Assembly (NCBI GenBank): GCA_949775045.1
Contig: OX459103.1
Span: forward strand, 16,297,307-16,361,306
From: Metridium senile
Taxonomy: Eukaryota; Cnidaria; Anthozoa; Actiniaria; Metridiidae
DNA: 64,000 bases
Reading direction: 5' to 3'
In this document: piece by piece, positions 58,726 through 64,000 of the stretch
Numbering within the stretch: the stretch's first letter is position 1
Layout of the letters: each line of letters begins with the position of its first letter
Notes under the pieces: model-generated
The model's input: only the letters and a program-made list of their open reading frames with translations
Databases searched by the model: none
What the model was told of the DNA's origin: nothing
Made by a program: the position numbers and the translations under genes

Positions 58726-58969
58726 TAGCTAGATCCCAAATTGTTTTTTTTATTAGCTGTCTAACAAAGCTTTATTCTTATTATTCAGTAAATATAGTAT
58801 GTGCTTTTTATCTTTATATTATTATAGGATGATAAATGCTACACCAAGGCCTTTACAGAGAAAGAAATACAAGAATCAACATTACTGCTGAACATAACAA
58901 AATTGTAAAATATTTTTTACACAAATCCATATATCGATCACATAATTATCCAGTTTATTTTATTTTCCA

Positions 58970-59215
58970 GTGCAAGCAGCTGGCCGACATATGATACTTT
59001 ACCATGTATCAAGAAAATGTCCTTGGTAATTACCATGGACATTTTCCAGTGTGGGCAGTTGGTCATATGGAATTTTACCATATCTGATGAAAATGTCCTT
59101 GGTAATTACCAAGGACATTTCCCACTTGGAGCAGTTTGTCAAGTGGAATTTTAAAATGTATAAAGAAAATGTATTTGGTAATTACTGGATACATTTCTAT
59201 GATTTCTAACCATGT
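58970..59215 (+). repeat. Three tandem units of about 86 bp, each with a central palindrome
   Basis: Each unit has GCAG(C/T)TGG or GCAGTTTG, then TTTTACCAT/TTTTAAAAT, then AAAATGTCCTTGGTAATTAC followed by its complement. The third unit is more diverged. Confidence 0.75.
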
Positions 59216-60856
59216 TTTCTAGTAATTTGTGTATTATAAGTTTGAATACTTTTTTCTGGTAATAAAATCATCTGAAACTGCATATATTGTCCACTTTTTG
59301 AAGTCATGGTAAATATTTATGATAATGAGTAAGATACTTGCTGGATTTTTTCTACTTCAGAATATTGGTACTTAAAAAATTAAGTGTTTATTGTGCTCTA
59401 AATTGCTGTAATAATAAACTAACTTGTATATAACACTGTATAATACCTAATACCATAACCGTAATTCAATTATTTCAGTTATAGGATAGCCAAGCAATCC
59501 TGCATGACCATGATCTGATCAAGGTTATGTTAAAATTACTGACTCTTCCAGTGACACTATAAATTGAAAAAATGTGCCATATCACTACATCTTTCACAAA
59601 CTTAGCAATAGCTGTGTATGTCTCTCAATAATGTATAGCCTTGATACAAAACCTCTAAAAGTAAACTTGCCCTGCAAGGCTAATTAATGGTGTGCAGCAA
59701 ATTTGCTTTTAGAGAAATTAATAAATCTATAAAAAGGATGAAAGAAACTGATTATATGTTCTCTACTATTCAGGGAAATATGCAATTATTGATTACTGGA
59801 ACAACAGACAAGAGGGATGCTTGTGGCACCAAGGCTTAATTTGCTGGAATTCTCAATAATATAATTTGTTGTCAGTGGATATGTATACGTCGAGTGATCA
59901 TAGGAATTATTGACTGTACTTAGGTTGTGGAGATCACACATAATGCCAGGGTTATTGCTATCAAATCATCTTTTTCCACGAAATTTATTTTCAAAATCAC
60001 CCACCCCCCCTTAAAAGTCAAATGGTCGGCCCCTTAGATTCATAAGCATTTTGTTCTACAAACAAATTGTTATGGCTAATCACCAGGCTGTATATATAAC
60101 AACACAGTTTGTCATGTATTCAAGTAGACAATGTCATATGTGGCATTGAACTCTTCTCTTGACTTTAGTTTTAACTCAATAAAATCAAGCAAGTTAAAGT
60201 ATCATTGTTCTCACTTGTCATTTTGACTAAAATGATGAATATTTATTATTTGTCGGTCATGTTCTTGGTTGAAAAAGGCACAAGTCAACCAATTGAGCAT
60301 GCTCATAGCATGTTTCACTAAGAGTATATATGCAGGCTAGATGCAGAAGTGACTATATTTTGACATTTTTTTATGTTTAGTCCATTATGCTCTTGCATTT
60401 TATACGTCTACTTGATTGGTATGGCTCATATGTTTTTGAATGCTGCTCACTACAATTGTGTACAATGTCTTAACTTGTGTGAATTAATTTTTTCTGGGCT
60501 TTTGTTTTGATTAACAATAACAGACATTGGTTTCTTTAAATTTCTTTGCCAATTGATGTATATTGGCCGGGTTACCTGTGTCATGTAATGTACATGTATT
60601 GTTGGGTTCCCTGTGTAAGTTGTCTTGTAATAAACTAAGATGGCCGTCGCATGTTTGTAATCTATGTTGTGCAATTCCCAACACCAATAAAGGAATCAAA
60701 AGAGCTATGTTGGTTATTCGAAAGGTCTGTAAGGATTATGTGTGCAGTTTTCCTTGAACAAGTGTTGTCAAGTACAATGCATGTGCTGAGTTTCCAACCC
60801 TTCCTGGATGTAGATGTAATTATTTGTTTGCATTCACCAACTAATAAATAATTGAA
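59216..60856. other. Gene-free region, possibly retroposed 3' UTR
   Basis: No coding region is recognised. The stretch ends in AATAAATAATTG followed directly by an A-run, as in a processed transcript or LINE/SINE 3' end. Confidence 0.45.
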
Positions 60857-60872
60857 AAAAAAAAAAAAAAAA
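60857..60872 (+). repeat. Poly-A tract after AATAAA
   Basis: An A-run of at least 16 follows AATAAATAATTG by no gap. This is consistent with retroposition of the upstream sequence in plus orientation. Confidence 0.6.
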
Positions 60873-61991
60873 TTTGCAAACATTTCGCAAATGAATAAAT
60901 CCATGAATTTTGTAATTCATTTTAAATAATATTAACGTGGTGAAAGGTTTTTCCGAGACTTCTTTACAGGTTTCTGTGATCTTCATGATTCAAATTATTT
61001 TCATAATTTCTATCCAAAACACGTCCGAAAATCTGCCTAAAACTCCGGATTTTGAAAAACACCACCCTTATTTTTCTTTCCACACACTACACAACCAGTT
61101 CGAGACCTATGGCTCACACTAAAAAACAAACATTATGCCGCAAAGTATAATGTCATTTTATCTCGAGTCATGTTTAATACTTTCTCAACCACGAAGCCAC
61201 ATATCCGTTAAGGATGGGTTGCGTGATTAGCCGTTACCGGTATAAATTTAGATTAACCAATCATAAGCTAAGGGCGGTGACGCTTGGGACTATATCATCT
61301 TCTGCGAACATACTTTCGCCCTCTTTGATTTGAACATTCTACAAGAGAACATCAACTCCAAAGAAAACTTTCCCACCTCCTTCCCCGTCACCTCCCTTGG
61401 AGTAAAACTAAGCAAAGGTGTTTTGGACGGCGTAATTTCATCCCACCTTTGCTGATCGATTGTATTAATTGTTACCAAATTATTTTAAAAGTGATTTAAT
61501 AAAATATGTCACTACTTGTAGCCAAGTTATTCCAAACAAGGTCTCCAATTATTACATTATCTGATCAGCAAACTAGCACGACATATCTCAGTGAACCAGG
61601 ATAATTTTATATCGTAATGAGTTGGGATAAAATGCTGATAAACAAGAGGAAAGTAAATACAACGCTTGTTATATTTCGCCATTGCCGATAGCTTGTTTAT
61701 GTTTTTGCGAAGTGCAGGCGCATGTCAGCGGTTAATAAAATCAAAATTGGATTTTTCTGAGCGTGCGCAGACAGAATGCCTACATGCTGGTTTATCTAGT
61801 ATTAAAAACGATCGTATGTCACTCGGTTACTAATCGGTAACTTCTTTAAATAGAACACACTGTAATATTTCTACTGAATAGAGCGAAAACACTAAAACCA
61901 TGAAATAAAAACAAAATAGTAACTAACGAATAGTTTCTATATTTAGTCAGTATCACTCAACCAAGAACATACAAAAGGAAATTAAACAATA
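60873..61991. other. Gene-free region
   Basis: No gene is recognised. About 61850-61980 is a dispersed repeat recurring at 63850-64000 (anchors: AATAGAACACACTGTAATAT, AGAGCGAAAACACTAAAA). Confidence 0.55.
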
Positions 61992-62132
61992 GAGTGAGGT
62001 CATTTAACCCGTGAAATAGATATTAGACTAATACAACTTAGCAGTCTCTAATTCCATTGTTTTCTTTTGTGTTAATTTGACTATTACCCTTTAGCAAGCG
62101 ATTTCTATTTCACGAGTTAAATGTCTTCACTC
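61992..62132. mobile_element. TA-flanked MITE, 141 bp, GAGTGAAG family, copy 1
   Basis: GAGTGAGGTCATTTAACCCG and the complementary CGAGTTAAATGTCTTCACTC end the element, with TA at 61990-61991 and 62133-62134. Same length and ends as 63343-63483. Confidence 0.85.
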
Positions 62133-62413
62133 TACCTGATTACAACTTTACTTGTCTTTGATAGTGGCTAATAGTCACTAAATAAGAACTATTAAATTAA
62201 ACATGCACTTACAATTTGAGTTTGTTCATGGATATAGAATTAACGCTCTAATGCAGAGTGCCAACTGCAATATGTTTTACATTGCAGGAGTAGGAGTGGA
62301 TCGAGTAAAAATATCCTGGCATATTACACATCAAACTGTCTAATAAGATCTATATCTTTGTGATGTGAGTACCTTGCAATCAGTGATTTAGTGCAGAAAG
62401 AAAACAACGGAAC

Positions 62414-62575
62414 ATCATGCGAATGATAACATCAGTCGAGCACGAAACCACTGAAGCAATGCTCTCTTTTTGACAAGATATATGCAAATTTTGTAAAAAT
62501 ACATCATGCGAATGATAACATCAGTCGAGCAAAAAACCAGTGAAGAAATGCTCTCTTTTTGACAAGATATTTCCA
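62414..62575 (+). repeat. Two direct copies of a roughly 70-bp unit
   Basis: CATCATGCGAATGATAACAT through GCTCTCTTTTTGACAAGATAT occurs twice about 90 bp apart. Confidence 0.8.
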
Positions 62576-62694
62576 TACAAACTGTAAGTGTTAGATCAAT
62601 TTGCCTTTTGTAAGCTATGCAATTATACATACATAACAAGCGTGACATTTCACTTTACATAGATGATTTATTGTATAATGGTGTATTTACTTGC

Positions 62695-62782
62695 AGACTG
62701 TAAAATGAACTGGACATTTCCAATACCGCACTCAGCTTCGCATCGTGCGGTATTGAACATTTCTCGTTCATTCTACAGTAGG
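62695..62782. repeat. Foldback hairpin
   Basis: CTGTAAAATGAAC ... CAATACCGCAC is complemented by GTGCGGTATTG ... GTTCATTCTACAG. Confidence 0.7.
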
Positions 62783-63342
62783 CTCGTGCGTGTATTTGTG
62801 CACAAAACACGAGTTTTAAGTCTCTAATCCTCTAAATATTCAATCTTAATTCACTGGATAAATAGCATAGTATCAAGTGAAGTTACAACTCAAATGTCGT
62901 GCGAAGGAATTCAGTTTATTCGTAAAAACTTTAAAAGTACATAGTAGCCCATGAGGGCGTGAGGTCTAATTGTTTTAGTATCCAACAACTTATAGGTCAA
63001 ACTTTGCCATATTTTAAAAGAAAAATAACATTTCAATCGTTTTATTTTGACAAATTGACAGATAATCGAAAGTGAAAATACCAAGCACGCGCTCAATGAC
63101 GTGTGGCGGCAAGTCAAAATGTATTCAAAACACATCGAAATTCTCCACTGTTTTTGTGATTTTCTCCCTCAATACTTTTATTTGAACGGCTGAAAATAGC
63201 ATGCTTTTAGTATTAAAACTACTATACATTTTAGAACGACGAAGGGATTAAAAGAAGTTCACTGAAGAACAATTATTAAATTTCTATAAGCTGAAAGTTT
63301 AAAAATCTGGCTTTCACAAACAAACTAAAGAAGCTAAGTGTA
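62783..63342. other. Dispersed repeat region without genes
   Basis: 62980-63320 is an inverted, diverged relative of 37196-37475; no gene is recognised. Confidence 0.6.
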
Positions 63343-63483
63343 GAGTGAAGACATTTAACCCGTGAAAGAAAATTAAATAGTCAAGGTGTAATAGTCCAAT
63401 AGACACAAAAGAAAACAATGGAATTAGAGACTGCTAAGGTGTATTAGTCTAACATCTATTTCACGGGTTAAATTACTTCACTC
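63343..63483. mobile_element. TA-flanked MITE, 141 bp, GAGTGAAG family, copy 2
   Basis: GAGTGAAGACATTTAACCCG and CGGGTTAAATTACTTCACTC are the ends, with TA at 63341-63342 and 63484-63485. Relative to copy 1 the interior (TTAGAGACTGCTAAGG / AGCAGTCTCTAATTCC) is in the opposite orientation. Confidence 0.85.
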
Positions 63484-63485
63484 TA

Positions 63486-64000
63486 TACCGTAGTATACAA
63501 CGCTCAATGCTCGCTCAATGGACGGTGACGACAGATATACACAAATCACGTGATCAATTTCAGCCAAACATGCGCGCAAATTTTGTAGAGTGAATGAAGA
63601 TTGAATATTAAACTTCTATTTAGTTAGATTCTAACCGTCTCTAGATGGTTGGCATATTCTACAGATCCACTATAGACCACTGGTTTAGTTTGTGCAAGAA
63701 CAACATTGTCAATCATCGTCATTTTCTTTGGGTGTGTACTCTTCACATGTAAATTTTGAAGTTGATCGGACTTGACTATAAAAAGTTATTCAAAATCACG
63801 CTTAAAAACGCCGATTTCAGTACAGTGCCAGCCCAGCATGATAAACACTAAATAGAACACACTGTAATATTTCTAATAGAGCGAAAACACTAAAAAAATG
63901 AAATAAATACAAAATAGTTACTAACTAATAGTTTCTATTTAGTGCAGTGACTATTTAGTCAGTATAACTCAACCACAAACATGAAAATACAAAGGAAACA
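63486..64000. other. Gene-free window end with dispersed repeat
   Basis: 63850-64000 repeats 61850-61980 with indels and runs off the window; nothing coding is seen. Confidence 0.5.

Overview
The window is AT-rich animal nuclear DNA with spliceosomal introns, very few host genes and a dense layering of mobile elements. The host genes are two secreted PAN/Apple plus F5/8C (discoidin) paralogues and a CLN3/battenin-like membrane protein. With the abundance of TA-target MITEs, tRNA-derived SINE sequence, non-LTR fragments and a Polinton/Maverick, this suggests a basal metazoan, most likely a cnidarian (probably anthozoan). The species cannot be fixed from sequence alone.

Layout. 1-2.4 kb is gene-free with small foldbacks. 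2.49-6.18 kb holds a four-exon PAN-F5/8C gene (copy A). 8.8-10.3 kb is a large foldback element. 10,952-22,032 is an 11,081-bp Polinton with 206-bp terminal inverted repeats and a perfect 6-bp target duplication (GAAGTC). 22-27.5 kb holds an inverted repeat, satellites and a non-LTR 3' fragment. 27.58-33.02 kb is a nearly perfect 2.7-kb tandem duplication carrying an extra first exon. 30.9-36.3 kb is the second PAN-F5/8C gene (copy B). 39.2-43.3 kb is a two-coding-exon CLN3-like gene on the minus strand. Its last coding exon is split by a 2,219-bp CACTA-like element, and its only visible coding intron is filled by a roughly 617-bp TTGC microsatellite and has a GC-AG boundary. 43.9-64 kb is almost wholly repeats: SINE duplication, 55-bp satellites at two loci, a 4.8-kb inverted-repeat composite holding a Crypton-like pseudogene, a broken LINE with a Harbinger-like MITE in it, minisatellites and foldbacks.

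The Polinton is the main coherent system. Its plus-strand genes are an unknown 170-aa protein, a chromodomain integrase, a penton-like minor capsid protein, a small basic pVI/pX-like protein, a double-jelly-roll-type major capsid protein and an adenain-like protease. The last four ORFs abut with 2, 0 and 0 nt between them. On the minus strand, a six-exon gene with five phase-0 introns encodes two zinc fingers, the exonuclease domain and the start of the protein-primed DNA polymerase B palm. It is then fused in frame to a different Polinton protein, so polymerase motifs B and C are missing. No packaging ATPase is visible. The element therefore looks structurally rich but unable to replicate by itself.

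No CRISPR arrays, rRNA genes or intact tRNA genes were seen.
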